DNA from: an uncultured bacterium
Lineage (GTDB): Bacteria; Bacteroidota; Bacteroidia; Bacteroidales; Bacteroidaceae
Assembly (NCBI GenBank): GCA_945829425.1
Contig: CALZUQ010000001.1
Coordinates: forward strand, 62,001 to 126,000
DNA length: 64,000 nt
Direction: 5' to 3'
Every line of letters begins with the position of its first letter. Position 1 is the first letter of the stretch. The notes under the pieces were generated by a model. The model saw only the letters and a program-made list of their open reading frames with translations, had not been told where the DNA came from and did not search any database. The position numbers and the translations under genes are program-made. Positions 39,832-54,800 of the stretch are shown here, piece after piece.

Positions 39832-42800
39832 ATGACGAGATATTTTTCCATGAGGTTGATAAAGACATTTACGCTGTTCTTTGCTTTTCTCCTTGGCATG
39901 ACGCAGACGGCGTGGGGACAGAGTGGTAACTGGACGGACTATAAGGCAACGGGCTACGACTCTGGTTCGGGCACCGCTGCCGACCCGTATATCATCAAGA
40001 CCGCCGAACAGCTGGCGTATTTCTCCGCAAGGGTTACGAGCGGTAAGGACCAGAGTGCTTATGTCTATCTTGGCGCATCTATTGACCTTGCGGAACATTA
40101 CTGGATTCCTATCGGAACGCTTACAAAGGATGGCAAGGCTTTCAAGGGTGTCTTTGATGGTAGGGGATATACTATCTCCAATATGAAGGTGAAGTGGCAT
40201 TGCAACGGCAACGAAAACGGTTTCGGACTCTTCGCATGGTTTGGCTCCGGAGCCTCATCAACACAGCGAGCCACTGTCCGTAACCTCATCATGGACAAGG
40301 CGAGTTTCGAGAAGGATGCTACACAGACCACTGTCACCAAAGACAAGGGAACGTTCATTGGTCCTTTGGTGGGTGGCGTATATAAAGACAACACCTTATT
40401 TGAGAATATCATCATACTTAATTCAGAGATCAAGCATACCGAGACATTCAATTTTGGCAACCGCTGGCTGTCTATCGGAGGTTTAATCGGCAAACTCCTT
40501 GAGTCTCCTTCCAACTACACTTTCCGTAATATCTATACAGACACCGATATTGATGTCTCCTCTTTCACGGGCAATAAAGACTACATCAATGTCGGTGGTC
40601 TTGCTGCGGAGTGGCAGTCCGGTGCCGACACCCTGCCTTTCAATGTCTTTGTGACAGGAACAATAAAGGTGCAGAAGAATATCAAAGCCAATGATGCCGG
40701 TGCTGTACTCGGTAAGGCTTCCAGTGGCAAGAACCTCAGCGACAATGTCTATTATACCAGTGTCGTTACTGACGGAGCAGGAAATGCCATCTCCGGCGCT
40801 TTGACCGGTGGTTTTCAGAAGGAGAAGAGTTTCCTCAGTGACTTCGTTAGTATTGTGAATAGCTATATCAATGACAATGCCCGCACAGACCTCATAGACT
40901 GGAAACTGGATGAAAACACTAATCCGTCTATGACTCCTGTGTATTTTAATCAGGAATATACGACGAGAGAACTGTATTCTTATGTCACCATTTCAGGTTT
41001 TGATACAGCAGATTATACTGTCACATGGTCATTGGATGACGGAATAAAAGGAGAACAAGACCAGAATGACCCAACACGGTATAAAGTGCCATTGTCGAAC
41101 AAGGTTCTTAAAGGCACTGTCACTCTAACATCCAAATCTACTTCGCAAGTTATCACCAAGAGATTTTCCGTTACCCCGAGATATTATTCAGAGGATATCT
41201 ATGCTGATGCTTTTGAAGGTGGTACCGGTACTGCAGCAGACCCATACCTTATCGCCAACGACCTCCAACTTGCCAAACTCGCCCGTGACGTCAACACCGG
41301 AAATAAATATGATGGAAAATATTTCAAACTGACGGCAGACATCAACCTTAACCAGGCTTTATGGATGCCTATTGGTCTATGGTATGATTACAATAAGAGG
41401 TTTGGAGGCAAGTTCGACGGCGATGGACATTCCGTCAATGATATGCATATCTGGTGGGAGGCGAAAACCGGAAAATGGGTGTATTGGGGACTTTTCGCAT
41501 ATATAAAAGGTACTGAAGATAAACAGGAGAAATATGCAGTCATCACCAACCTCATTGTTGACAACGCTTTGTTGGAGTGTAAACCCGACTTCGCCACAAC
41601 AGGCAGTGGTGTAAACCTTGGCGTTGTATTAGGTGAGTTGGCTCAATATTCAGAGATAAGCAATATCATCGTGCGTAACTCCACTATTACCGATAATGAC
41701 TTAGTGTACACTATGTCTTTTGAACCTCGTATGGGTGGCCTCTTGGGAAATGCGGAGAATAGCGGCAACTGTCAATACAGGATTTACAACCTCTCTTCCG
41801 ACACGAAGATTAATGTTTTCAAGAATGCCTCTACGTCGTCAAAGAACGTCTCTTTGGGTGGTGTTATAGGTAGAATGGACTATAAGCCTAATTACACTGC
41901 GCCACACATACCCCCTACCAACCTCTATTTCCACGGCCCAGACTTTGATATAGACCCCAAGACTAACGCCAACTTCAAGTATGGTCCTGTTCTCGGTAGA
42001 TTCAATAATGCTAATACGACTATTGACGAAGATAAATGTTATTACCTTCTTTCTCCGACGAATGCCACAAACACCAGTGGAACAAAGCTTTCTATAGGCG
42101 AAGCGTCAAATTTCCAAAGTTATACCAACGCATATCTGAATGAAAACAACCTTGATGACAAAAAGATGTGGTCTTGTGAGTATAATGCGGAGAATACTAA
42201 GATAACCTTCTCGTTCGGAAGCATCTTACTGACAGGAGAGACAAAAGCACAATTCACGATTACTGCCGCAGAAGGTACTTATGAATGGTATCTGTCATCA
42301 GATAATGCCACGTGGTCAAAGGTGACGAGCGGCATATCCGAAGGTACAAATGTCGTGGAAATACCTTATCAGGAGTATATACAGTATGTTTATGCTACGT
42401 CGATCACGTCAATGTCAAAGATTCTTGAAATCCCGGCTTTGCGTATAGAGTCTGTAAAGCTCGACCATGTAAGTCAGTCAACGGATTATAGTGTCAGTAT
42501 CAAGAATTCTATATGGGGTGATGACAACAGCAACCTCACTATTACTTATGCATGGTATGAAGACTATGACCCTATAAATGCAAGTAATACGGTTTTAGGA
42601 AGTGGAAATACATTCACTTATGAGGGCGGAAGTACTAATCCTAAGATTTCCTGTCATGTCACAGTCAAATATGGTGACGCTATTTTGGCAGATAAATGGG
42701 TTGGTGGACTAAGAGTGATATATCTTTGTCCTGCTGGTGTCACGATAGGTGAAACGACTTATAATGCGGGTAACGATACAAACGATGGTCTCACACCAGG

Positions 42801-45800
42801 GAAAGCAAAGTTGACCTGGCAGGGAGCATACGCAGCATTAAATGCGGAAGGTTCATGGGACGAGAACAAGATTGTCCTTATGGGAACGAGTAGCAGTGCT
42901 GCCACTTTCAACACCACTAATGGGAATTTAGGCTTCGCCATATTAGCTAATCTCACAGGAAACGGTGCTTCAGGAAAATATGATGATTGGAAAAAGGCAG
43001 TTGAGAACTCCAAACTCAACCGCAATACAACCATCTCCGGTAAACACGGTGACGTGGATTATCAAGGAGTCATTGAAATGAAACAATCTTCAATAAATAC
43101 AACCAATGGTGACCAAGGCGGATTAGGTATCTTTGGCGACACTCGTTTCGAACATATCACCTTCCAGCATAAGGACGGCAATTATGATATTTTCTACTGT
43201 CAGTACAACAGTCTTGAGATGGGTGAGGGTGTTGTGATGAAAGGCTATGGAAACGGTCCGGGCTATGGTACGCTTGATGGTGCCACGACCATGTCGTTCC
43301 AGGTCTTCGGGGGCTTAAACAACGACTCAAGATTTTATCCACTTAATACGGCTGCGTTGATAAAAGCCATGGAGGACGCCATGCCTCACGGCAAGGAGGG
43401 CTTCACCATGACCTTCAAGTCAGGGCATTATTCCACTATCTGTGCCGGCGGACGACAGAATCAAGGCAATCTTAATGGTGTTATGGGAACTGCCAATATG
43501 CCTGTCAAGTGTACTATCATTATGGATATTGACAGAGCAACGAATGATGCTACAGGTAATAATGATCTCGGAGCACACTATGACGCGGGCATCATCATGG
43601 CAGGTAACCACGAGGGTGCTATGTTCGGCGATGTGGATATCATCATAAGAAGTGGTAAGGTGGGACGTGTAGTAAACGGAACATTAGGAGCTTTCCGTGA
43701 TACGAACGGAAATATTAATGCCCCATATAATACGTATATGGGTAGGGCAAGTATAACTCTTGACCCAAGAAAGGATGAAAATGGCAAGCCAATCCATTCT
43801 GATATTGTTGTCACAGAGTTATACGGAGGAAGTTGCGGACGTGGATTTACTAATGCCAATATAATCGATAACCCTTTCTACGGTCATGCAAAGGTAACTA
43901 TTAACGGAGGTACATTTCAATATCTCGGTACGGGTAAAGGAGATAACCTTCAGAAAGGTATCTTCGGTGCGGGTGCAGGTGGAAGAAACGGCATTGGCTA
44001 TGGAACCACAGGTGATGGCACACTAACAACGGATGACAGGATAGGATATTGGGCAACTGCATCTGATGGTCAGTACATGAAGTTTGGAAACTATGCTACA
44101 GCCAAAAGTAATCTCCTTACCTACAAATGCTACAATGCTGACACACATACCGATACTGAAATCAGTCCGTTGGACACCAAGATCGAAATGATTATCAATG
44201 ACGGACTGTTCGGCTCTTCTGATAAGCCTATTGACGGTGTATATGGTGGAGGTAGCGGTTATATGGCTCCCGGACTTTGGACAGAAGGAAAGCAAGCCAT
44301 TCCTTCAACATACGGTGGAAATATTTATGGGCAGGAAGGTCAGACGGTTGTTTCCCTTACCATTAACGGCGGTGAGTTCTATTGTAAAGAAGGAATATTT
44401 GCCGGAGGACGTGGAACGGACTATTACTATAAAGGAAACTGTTATGGAGCTACTGATGCCAGCGCTTATGATAAACTTGGCAAGATCTACGGCAACGTAG
44501 AGATGAACATCAATGGCGGTACGTTCCACTGCCCAGTCTTCGGTGGTGGATATGGCGTGGCGGATGCGAAACTTAAAAATACAACAACAGTATCCACCCT
44601 CTCCGACATGGCACTCATCACGGGACGTTCCATCGTCCGTATCAATGGCGGTACGTTCTATAACAATGTCTATGGCGGCGGCGATATGGCACGCATAAAT
44701 GCAGGTGAAGGCAAGGAGGCGACATACCTTGAGGTCAATTCCGGTGCTGACATACGCGGGGCTGTCTTCGCGGGAGGTAACGGAAGAGAGAACAGAAATG
44801 GTGCTGCTTATGTAAAGGGCGATGATAAGACAGACCACCCCGAACTCGTAGGAAAGGTTTCTGGTAATACCAATGTTTCCTTCTTCGGCAGCACACAGAA
44901 CGCACCTTATATTTATGGTGATATCTTCGGCGGCGGAAACCTCGCGAAGGTTGATGGTAATACGAGTGTCAATATCTATGCCGGAAACTTCGCTGGTCAG
45001 ATCTTTGGTGGCGGTAATGGCAAATTAATTGATAATGCTGTCCTTAACTCCGCCGATGTCACGGGCAACACCTCTGTCCTCCTTGCCCAAGACCTTGGCG
45101 GTCAGGAGGAAGGCGAGGAAGGCACTCTTGAAGACCAGTTCTCTATCAACGTGATATGGAATAAGCTGTGGAACGGCACAGACTTCGTGACATGGGAAAA
45201 CAGCCTGGCCTCTTTCTACGATAATGGGGTATTCAAGAACCCACATAATATCTACGGCGGCGGAAACCTCGCTTGTAATGTCACAGGCACCGCCACCGTC
45301 ACTGTCCAGAAGGGTATGACACCTTACAGCCTTCTCAAGACAACGGAGTGGAAGAAGGCATATAACGACAACAAGAACCCGCACTTCTATGTCTTCGGTG
45401 GCGGCTATGGCAAGAACACCACGGTGGGAAATACCGATGTCACCGTCAATGTCCAGGGAGAATACGGCGAATACTCCGCAGAGGTTGACGACCCCGACAT
45501 ACAGATGTCACGTCCGTCAGTCCTTGCCGAGAGCAGCGCAACGTCTTCCCTCCCTGTCTTCGACAACAGCAAGGGTATTCCTAACTTCACCGTCCTCGGT
45601 GTCCTCGGCGGAGGATATGCCGGCACGGTGAGCAACGACACCAAGGTTACGGTGGACGGCATGACCTTCCTGCACCGTATCTATGGTGGTGGCTTCGGCG
45701 ACCCCAACGATACAGATGCTGCCAAAACCACCGGCCAGGTTGGCGGAAATACGGAGGTCTATGTCATGGGAGCACATACCTATGGCGACGTCTTCGGCGG

Positions 45801-48800
45801 TGGTGCGGGTGTGTCACCCAACACCGACGTGGCACGTGTCAAAGGCACTACGAGGGTAGAGATCTCTGACGACGCACGTATCTACGGCTCCGTATATGGC
45901 GGTGGAGACATTGCCTGTGTGGGAACAGCCAGCACCAAGGACTATAACAAATGGCCAACCAGCTCCTCCACACACAACAACGACGGAACATGGACATATA
46001 ACGAACCGACAGCAGACTACGCCACCTTCGTAAACATCATCGGAGGAGACATCTTCGGAGAGGTGTATGGCGGAGGACGTGGAGTAAAGCAGAGCGAGTC
46101 AACATCGTATGCAGACCTCGGACGCATAGAGGGCAACACCCTCGTGCATATCGCCAACACCCCGGCAGAGGGCGGAGGCTTCGCCACATCACCTGACGGC
46201 AGTGAGGTGACGCCGTATGTCTGGAACCGTATCTACGGCGGCTGTGCCTATGGCACTGTAGATGGCAATGCCTTCGTGCATGTCGAAGGCGGTATGCTCG
46301 GGCTGAACATCTTCGGCGGAGGATATGGCGACGTGCCAATAGAGAATGACGCGACCAACAGCTCGGAGGGCGTCTCGACAGCCAGCTCTACGCTGAAGCA
46401 GGTGCTGGGAAAGAAACATACGTCGGGAGTCACCTCTGCCGATATCCTCGGCAACACGAGGGTGCAGATTGACGGCGGCTCATGGGTATGGAACCGCAAG
46501 GCAGACACCAACGGTAACATCACCACATGGACTGATGCAGACAGACAGGTGCTTGCCGACTTCGATGCCTTCAAGGCTTTCGACGAGAAATACAAGACCA
46601 CCGACGACATCACGACCTTGAACGAGCTGCAAGGCATAGACCCTTCCTTCTTCAGCCTTGAGACGATGAAGTTCGTCAAGAACCACAACATCTTCGGAGG
46701 AGGAAACAGGGCATGCAAAGTCATAGGTAACGCCGAGGTCATCCTTAACCACTCTCCTGTGACGAAGGTGATGAAAGACGACGGCACGGAGATCAACATC
46801 CTCGACTTCACCACACAGGCAGGACTATGCTGGTATATGGCGTTCGGCAACAGCCAAGACCCGCAGTTCTCCGTCTTCGGAGCAGGATATGGCGCAAATA
46901 CCACGGTGGGCACTGCCACGGTAAAGGCACAGCCGGGCTTCAAGCTCAACGACGCTTGTACGGTGGAGGAAACGAATAAATACCTCTACCGCGCATACGA
47001 AGAGGACTATCAGTCGTATGTCGACTATGAGACGGAGCTGCGCCAGCGTTACGACAACGTCACGCCGGAACAGAAGAAGATATACTACGGCAGCCGTAAC
47101 GGCGACGACTCAGACCCCAAGACCTACCTCCGCTACCGTTCTACGGGCTTGGCATGGTCGGAGGGCATTCCGAACTTCACCTTCATAGACATACATGGCG
47201 GTGGCTTCAGCGGTGAGGTGACAGGTGATGCCACGGTGACGACAGACAACCAGCTGACATGCCGAAACATATTCGGCGGAGGACTCGGAGCGGTGCCGTA
47301 CGGAGAACAGGAGGGAACAGAAGCCTTCGGCGTCGTAGGAGGTAATGCTACGGTGAAGGTCACCTCAGCCATAGTGTCACAGGATATCTTCGGCGGTGGT
47401 GCCGGAGTGGAGTCCATAAAGAAAAGCGACAGATACGTCGATTTCCCGAACATGGCACAGGTGAAGGGTAAGACGTATGTCGAGATAAACGGTACGCCGA
47501 TGACGCATGAAACAGAGAGATATATCCTCGACCGCACCCTCATCTTCGGCAGTGTCTTCGGTGGCGGTGACGTCGCCGTGGTAGGCACGAGCGACACCAC
47601 GCCCGATATTCCCTACACCTCAGAAGTGGTGATAAAGAGCGGAACGCTGTTTGCGCAGGTTTATGCCGGCGGCAACGGACGTAAGGCAAGCGAGTGCGCT
47701 GACTATCAGAAGCTTGGTGCCATATATGGCGATACCCGTCTGAAGGTAGAGAAGACAGGTGATGTCAATCCTTACCTCTTCAACCGTCTCTATGGCGGAG
47801 GAAAGAACGGTAAGGTTGTGGGCAGCACCCATGTCGACATTGCCGGCGGCAACCTCTTCTTCAATGTCTTCGGAGGAGGATGGGGTGACGTCAGCGAGGA
47901 CGGCAAGGTGACCTCTGCCGATGTCTCAGGCAACACGAATATCGTCGTCTCCGACGGAAATATCTGTCTTACGTCCTACTGGCTTCCGGAGGAACGCATG
48001 TGGGAGCCGGCGACAATCCTGGGCAGTGTGACATACTCTCCGCAGTATGACCCTTTCACTCAGAAATTCAAGATCAACCATAATATCTATGGTGGCGGCA
48101 ACCTGGCATGTAAGGTTGTGGGAAGCAGTAACATAACCATGACGAAGGGTCTTATTCACAAGACGACACCTACCGTCTTTGCCGCTGACGCCGCCGATTA
48201 TAACTTCTTCCATACCAATGAATGGAAAGAGGTGTATGAGAAAGTCGGCTCACCACACTTCGCCGTCTTCGGCGGAGGGTATGGAGAGAATACGTCCGTA
48301 GGGAGCACCAACGTCAAGGTGACCATGGTCGACCTCACGACAGAGAACATCGCAGAACTTACCCCACCGACGAAAGGTGAGGAATACAAGCACTGCATCT
48401 CCGGACAGACGGTGATGGACATCGTGGGCGGAGGATACTCCGGAAAGGTAGAGGGCGAGACGAACGTCACCGTAGGTGGCGGCACCTTCTCACGCCGTAT
48501 CTTCGGCGGTGGCTTCTATAACTCCGTGCTTTCTACGAAGATACAGGTCGACGCCGTAGATTGCAGGGACATATACGGCGGAGGCCTCATGGGCGACGTG
48601 CTGAAGAGGACAAAGGTGTATATCGGCAGTGCTACCGGTGACAACAAAGACATCTATATCCACGGCAATGTCTATGGCGGCAACGACGTGTCAGGATATA
48701 TCAACCTCATAGACAAGAGCGCAGGAGAGGACGTGGAGTTTAAGGACAATGAGGAGGCTGGAGATAACGTCGGCGACACGGACTTCACCGCTAACGACTA

Positions 48801-51800
48801 TAACAACGGCACGTTCATAAAGATACGTGGCGGACATATCTACGGCAATGTCTATGGTGCCGGCAACGGTGACTACCTCTACGCCCTCGGCAAGAACGGC
48901 GAGACGCAGGTGACGGTGAACGAAGACTACCAGATAGCGGGAAGCACAGACATCTACGACCTCGTATATACCGTGCCGATGCGTGGCACCATGGTGTCGC
49001 CGCAGAGTGCTTCACCTGCCATGACCATTGTGAACATCAACTCCTGGCGACCCCTGACAAACAAGGTCACCATAGACCTCGCAGGAACAGCAGCACATCC
49101 GCTGACCATTGACGGCAATGTCTTTGGCGGCGGCAACTCCGCCACCGTGCTCACGGCACAGGATGACGCCGGCAAGATGGTGGGTGGCGTGAACTTCCAT
49201 ATCGGCGACAACATAAAGGTTGGCGGCATATACCTCGGCAGCGACGGTGACCAGCTCTTTATGACCGCTGCAGAAAACCCGTTCCTGAAGAACTTCCAGG
49301 ACATCAACAAACTGTCGCTGCACGACGCCATCGACTGGCTCAACGACCCTTGTAACCATGGCATCTCAACGGCATACCTGCCGACATCACACGAGAACCG
49401 TCCTGCGGTATATCCACACCTCCTCGACCTCTACTTCCAGCCCGTGGAGATGGCGGTGCAGCCTACCGTGGAATGGAAATACGGTGAGGGCACGGCATTC
49501 AAAAACGTTACCATAGGCACGTTCTGCTGCGGTGGTAACCGTGGTAACATGAATGTAGAGCCGAAGACTGACGGAAACATCATAGACATAACCTTCCCTA
49601 AGGGTCTTACCATAACAGAGAAGATTGTGGGAGGATGTAACCAGGCAAACTATACATACGAGGAGAACGGCGAGAAGACCATACACGTAGGAGGCTATCT
49701 CCTCGGAAAGCGTGGTACGGCGAAGCCGTTGATAAAACTTACCGTGCTCAATGACTTCACGCCTTCCACCGTGGAGACATCTTATTATAAAGGTGCCAAT
49801 GTCTATGGCGGATGCTATGACTCCGGGACGATAAAGGGCGACGTAACGGTAGATTTCCGTTCAAACATGCTCAAGGGACTTGACAAGACGATGCTCGAAG
49901 CATCCAACGATGCTGGCATAGCAGCCTGCAACGTCTATGGAGCAGGCTACGGTACGCTGAGTTACGTACGTGGCAACATCAAAGTATATTTCGGAAGCCA
50001 AAAAGACGAGAGCAGCACGTCAACAGTCTCCACCTCTGCCAACTTCCTCTTCGGCGGAGGACAGCAGGGTAATGTCGTGGGCAACACCACCGTACACATA
50101 CTAAACGGACATCTCTATAAGTCTGTCACGGGCGGCTCATACGCCGGCTTCCAGTGGGGCAGCACGCAGGTGCTCGTAGGCTATCCTTCATATTATGTAG
50201 CCAAGAAGAGCGGAACGTACAACCTCCTCCGTGCCGACACCTCTGCGGACAACCTCAGTCTGACAAACTCCGACGAAAGCAACTATGAAGATGCAGCAAA
50301 ACAGGAGAAGACCATCAAGCAGACGATAAACATCCTCAAGGGAGACATCGTCTCAGAGCAGGTGTATGATGCAATACAGGCTTATGACAAGAAGAACAGC
50401 ACCTCGCAGGCAACCGAGGAAAACTTCGGGAAGCAAACCGAAAAGCCTGCCGGTCATGGGCTCACATGGAACGACGTAAAGATAGACATTGACGAAGCGA
50501 TATATGGCGGTGGCTATTCCCTCGCCACGGGGTCTTCTGTCCTTGCCAACAACACCACGGTGCTGAAATATACCGAGACATACAACATCGACAATACCAC
50601 AGACCCGGAAGACCTGCCACTGCAGTCAGGCATAAACACGTCGCAGGGCTTCGGTGGCAACACCACCATGCTCATTGCCGACCATCCCGCAGCAGAGGAC
50701 TCTGAGACCGGTTACACTGACCAGGAGCATATCTCCATCTCCCACCAGGAGATGCAGCCGGTGACATTGCCTGCTAACACCGACCTCTTCGGATATTACT
50801 ATAAAGACAAGGCAGGCAACTACCGTTACATCTATCAGTCCGGAACATATTATATGAATGCCCCGAAACCCCACCTGCCCGAGGATGCTGCTGATGACAG
50901 TAAGGTATATGAATACGACGGTGAGGGAGGTGTCTTCGGCGACGGACACCTGTCATACGCCCAAGGCTTCCGCAATGCAGAGGTGACAGGCTATGGCTAT
51001 GCCAATCACTCGCCTTACAATGCCAAGATCATCAACACCTTCCAGCGTATGGATATGTTGCGCCTTACCGACAACTGCCTCGTGCTGCTCGGTGCACGTG
51101 ACTATGCCACCAACGCCACAAACAAGACGCCGTACTCCATAGCACGTGTGGGAGAGATACAGATGATAAGCAACATCAATGGTGAAAATGCACTTCCTAC
51201 GGAGACAACGACAAAAACAGAGAATGAAACGACAACCACGACCTATAACTCCCGCTACCGCAACTACATGGGCTTGTCAAACAATATCCACTATGTAGGG
51301 GCTATATCTTCTAATGTGGCATTCTCAGCCTTATGGCATGATGACACGGGTGCGCTTGGCAAAAAAACGACAGAAAATGAAATAACCAAAGATTTTGCAG
51401 GAAAGAGTTATCAAGAGGTCAAGCAGTTTTATATAGACAAGTATTATAAAGAACCAGACCATACAAAACGCAGCCTGACAGAATTCCAGAAGCGTAACGA
51501 CGGTACTGCCAAGAACATGATCGGTATCTCCTCCGGCTATGCCTTGAAGATACAGAATGCTCGGGAAGTGTATGATCAAAATGAATTAAAAATAAAGGAT
51601 GAACTATACTATGGTCCAATAGTAGGCGTAGTGCAGATGTATCTTATCGACGTGCGTCAGGATGAAGGCGGCGGATATGTCTATGCCGACAATGTCCATA
51701 AGCGTACTGCTGCTGACGGCAGCGATGAAGACTTCCTTGAGACAACGGGTAACTTCGTCTTCCCATATTCACAGATGGAAGGACAGTACATCGTCGATGA

Positions 51801-54800
51801 CTGTTTCCCGTCAAGCTATGACTCACGAGACTCCATGACTCCAGAGAAAAACGCAGAGATTCACTACTGGTATGTCACTGGCTTCAACTATTTCTACAAT
51901 GTCCACATCACGGGCTATACCTATAACAGCAAGGAAAACCCATTGAACTTCGACAGCGACAATACCGACGGTCTGACAGTCCTCGCAGGTTTGAAGGAAG
52001 GTCAGGAAGTTGACATAATATCATGGAAGAGGCGCAGTGGACACCCTGACGACTACTCTTGTGACCTTGAGGAAAGAAACTATGATAACACCGCAACGGA
52101 TAATTCAGGTAATAAGCTATATAATCCAGAAATAAAGGATGAGAATGGCTCTGAATATCATGCCTATACATTGAAAGTCGGAGGCTCAAACGGCAAGACC
52201 TACAATGAGGATGGCGTGCATTTCGTGCTGCCTATGAATCAAGACATCTCGCAAGACCAGATGATGACTGGCACATTGCCTCAACTTATCGCTGGCGATG
52301 CCAAGATAGCCTTCCGCCTGACAGATGCTGCGGTCAATACTTCTTCTGAGTATTACAACGCGCACCTCAAGGAACCGTGTCTGGCTACCCTCGTGCTCCG
52401 TGCTCCGTGGATGGAAAAGAAAGATGAAAGTGGAAATCCAACAACGGAACTGAAGCAACAGAAAGGTTATATCGGAATACAGTATTTCTATACCCGCAGT
52501 GGTGATGAAGGAAACTATAAATACACCCTGGTTACTTCCGGTACTTGGGACACTAACAAAACGTATTTTTATTACGACAGTGTCCTTGGTCAATATGTAC
52601 AACTTGATGGCAAAGCCATGTACACCAAGAATGGTGATGACTTTGCCCCAATTACAGACCTCGCTACCACTATCAATTTTGGCGGTAACCAGAAATACTA
52701 TTACTACACCAATCGTTACTACACCTACACCATCTACCTCACGATAGAGTATGCCCAAGGTCCAGACGTGTCGGGTAACATAACCATCAACAACTGCGCC
52801 CTGCCGGGAGAGATGATAAAACTCTCTACGGAGAACGTGAAGATTGACGTTGACCAGTCTATGTCGCCAAACGGATACTACTGGCGTATTGGACGGCTTG
52901 ACAAAGACGGTAAGTTCGAGGCGAAGCAAGGCGATACGACAACAGATAACTGGGTGTATAAAGAGGCTGACAAGACATCATACAACATCGGATATGACAC
53001 ATACCGTGTCGGAGACGATGCCACAAAGACGGGAGTGTTCAAGGGATGTATCTACGACGAGACGGAGAACGCACTATATATACCGGCATATTACTATATG
53101 AACGGATATGGCGTGCAGTTCGGATTCACCGTAAACGGATTGGAACCGCTCTTCGAGGTGACCATGAAGCCTGAGGACAGACTACTCGTGCATAACTACC
53201 ACCGCATGAGTCCGCACAGCGGTATCAAGACGGTGAACCTGCACCTGCCTCATGCCGTGGCACGTGCCAAAGGGGAGACGTCATTCGCTGAGCCGCGCAT
53301 ATACCTCTCTGACGAGGAAGACTTCAACGCCTTTGTCGCTTACCTTGACAGCATAGGCAGCGGAAGGACAGTGGGCAGCACAAGCGTGAAGATAGGTACG
53401 GAGACACTCACCGTGCCACGCTATGGCGAGAACACGCAGTTTGAGATACTTCAGAACATGGTGATACCGGAGGCGTATAACTCCGCGTCGTTCACTGACG
53501 GCATAACATTCGCAGGAACGTTACACGGCGGAGGACATGTCCTCTCAGGCTTAAAGACAAACGGCGTGCTCTTCAACACTAACAAGGGTGATATATACAA
53601 CCTCGGAATGCTCAGCGGACGTATCGCGGGAAACAACGACAATGGAAAATACCACTGCTGCTTCGAATACGACGACGGTACCTCCGCTCCTCGCAAGGTA
53701 TATCGCATGGACGGCACGCAAGTGACATCATACACTCAGGAGGACTTCCGGTACGGCCGTGTGGCATACGACCTCAACGAGTATTACCTCAAAGCACGAC
53801 AGGTTCTGGCTGGTGGAGAAGATAACGTGCCGTCAAAGCTCTCTGAGAAGATAGCCTTGAAATATGTTCTTGACTATTACGCCAACGGTGACTATCAGTA
53901 TGCTCACCGTCGTGATGCTGACACACGTCTCACCACGGGCATAGAATATCTCCGTACAGGAAACGGTGAGACACCGGGATATGGAACCATAGACACCCAC
54001 CACGACATGAGCCATCCTATCGACAAGGCTCGTGCACAGGGATATCAGGCTGCCACAGAGTCTGATCCGGAGACACGCACCGGCAACTACCTGCCGCTCT
54101 TCAATGCTGCGGCACAAACCGGCGGTCTCGCTCTAACAGAGCCTATGAACGACTACATATTCTGGGGACAGTCGCTGCAGGCGAAGCCGGAGGGATATCC
54201 TTCAAATATCGTCTCACGTCAGCTCTCTGCCATGACAAACCGTGTATGGCGTGCGGTGGATTATATCAGTAACGTCACGCCGCACGGCTATCACCACAAC
54301 GCCTTCAAGGAGGGCGACAAGGCAATGTCGACATACGTCCATACTCCGAAGACGACGGCGGTGGACTTCGCTTGCATGGCTGATGGCGCATCATATCAGG
54401 AAGGAGAGGTCGGAGGTGTCTTCTATCCTCCATACCGTGACGTGGCAACGAAATATAATGCCTTCGTGCCTGGCGATGCCACGACACGTAACCTCATAGT
54501 ATATACTCCTGCTGACAAGGAAGTGGCTGACGAGGCGTATGACGTAGTGAATAAGGCTCTCGGATATAACGAGGAAACAAAGGAGAGCACCATACGTGGA
54601 CACCACGTTACAGTAGATGGCGCTAACATACAGACGCAGTATCTACACCTCGTGGAGCGTGCCACCATGGCAGAGCCGAACAACGACTTCTGCGTGCCTA
54701 CGTCTTTCAACGTCACCGACCGTGCATGGTACACACGAAAGCCGACAAACTATGCCGAGATCGCGAACTCGGCATGGGACGGTATCTGCCTGCCGTTCAC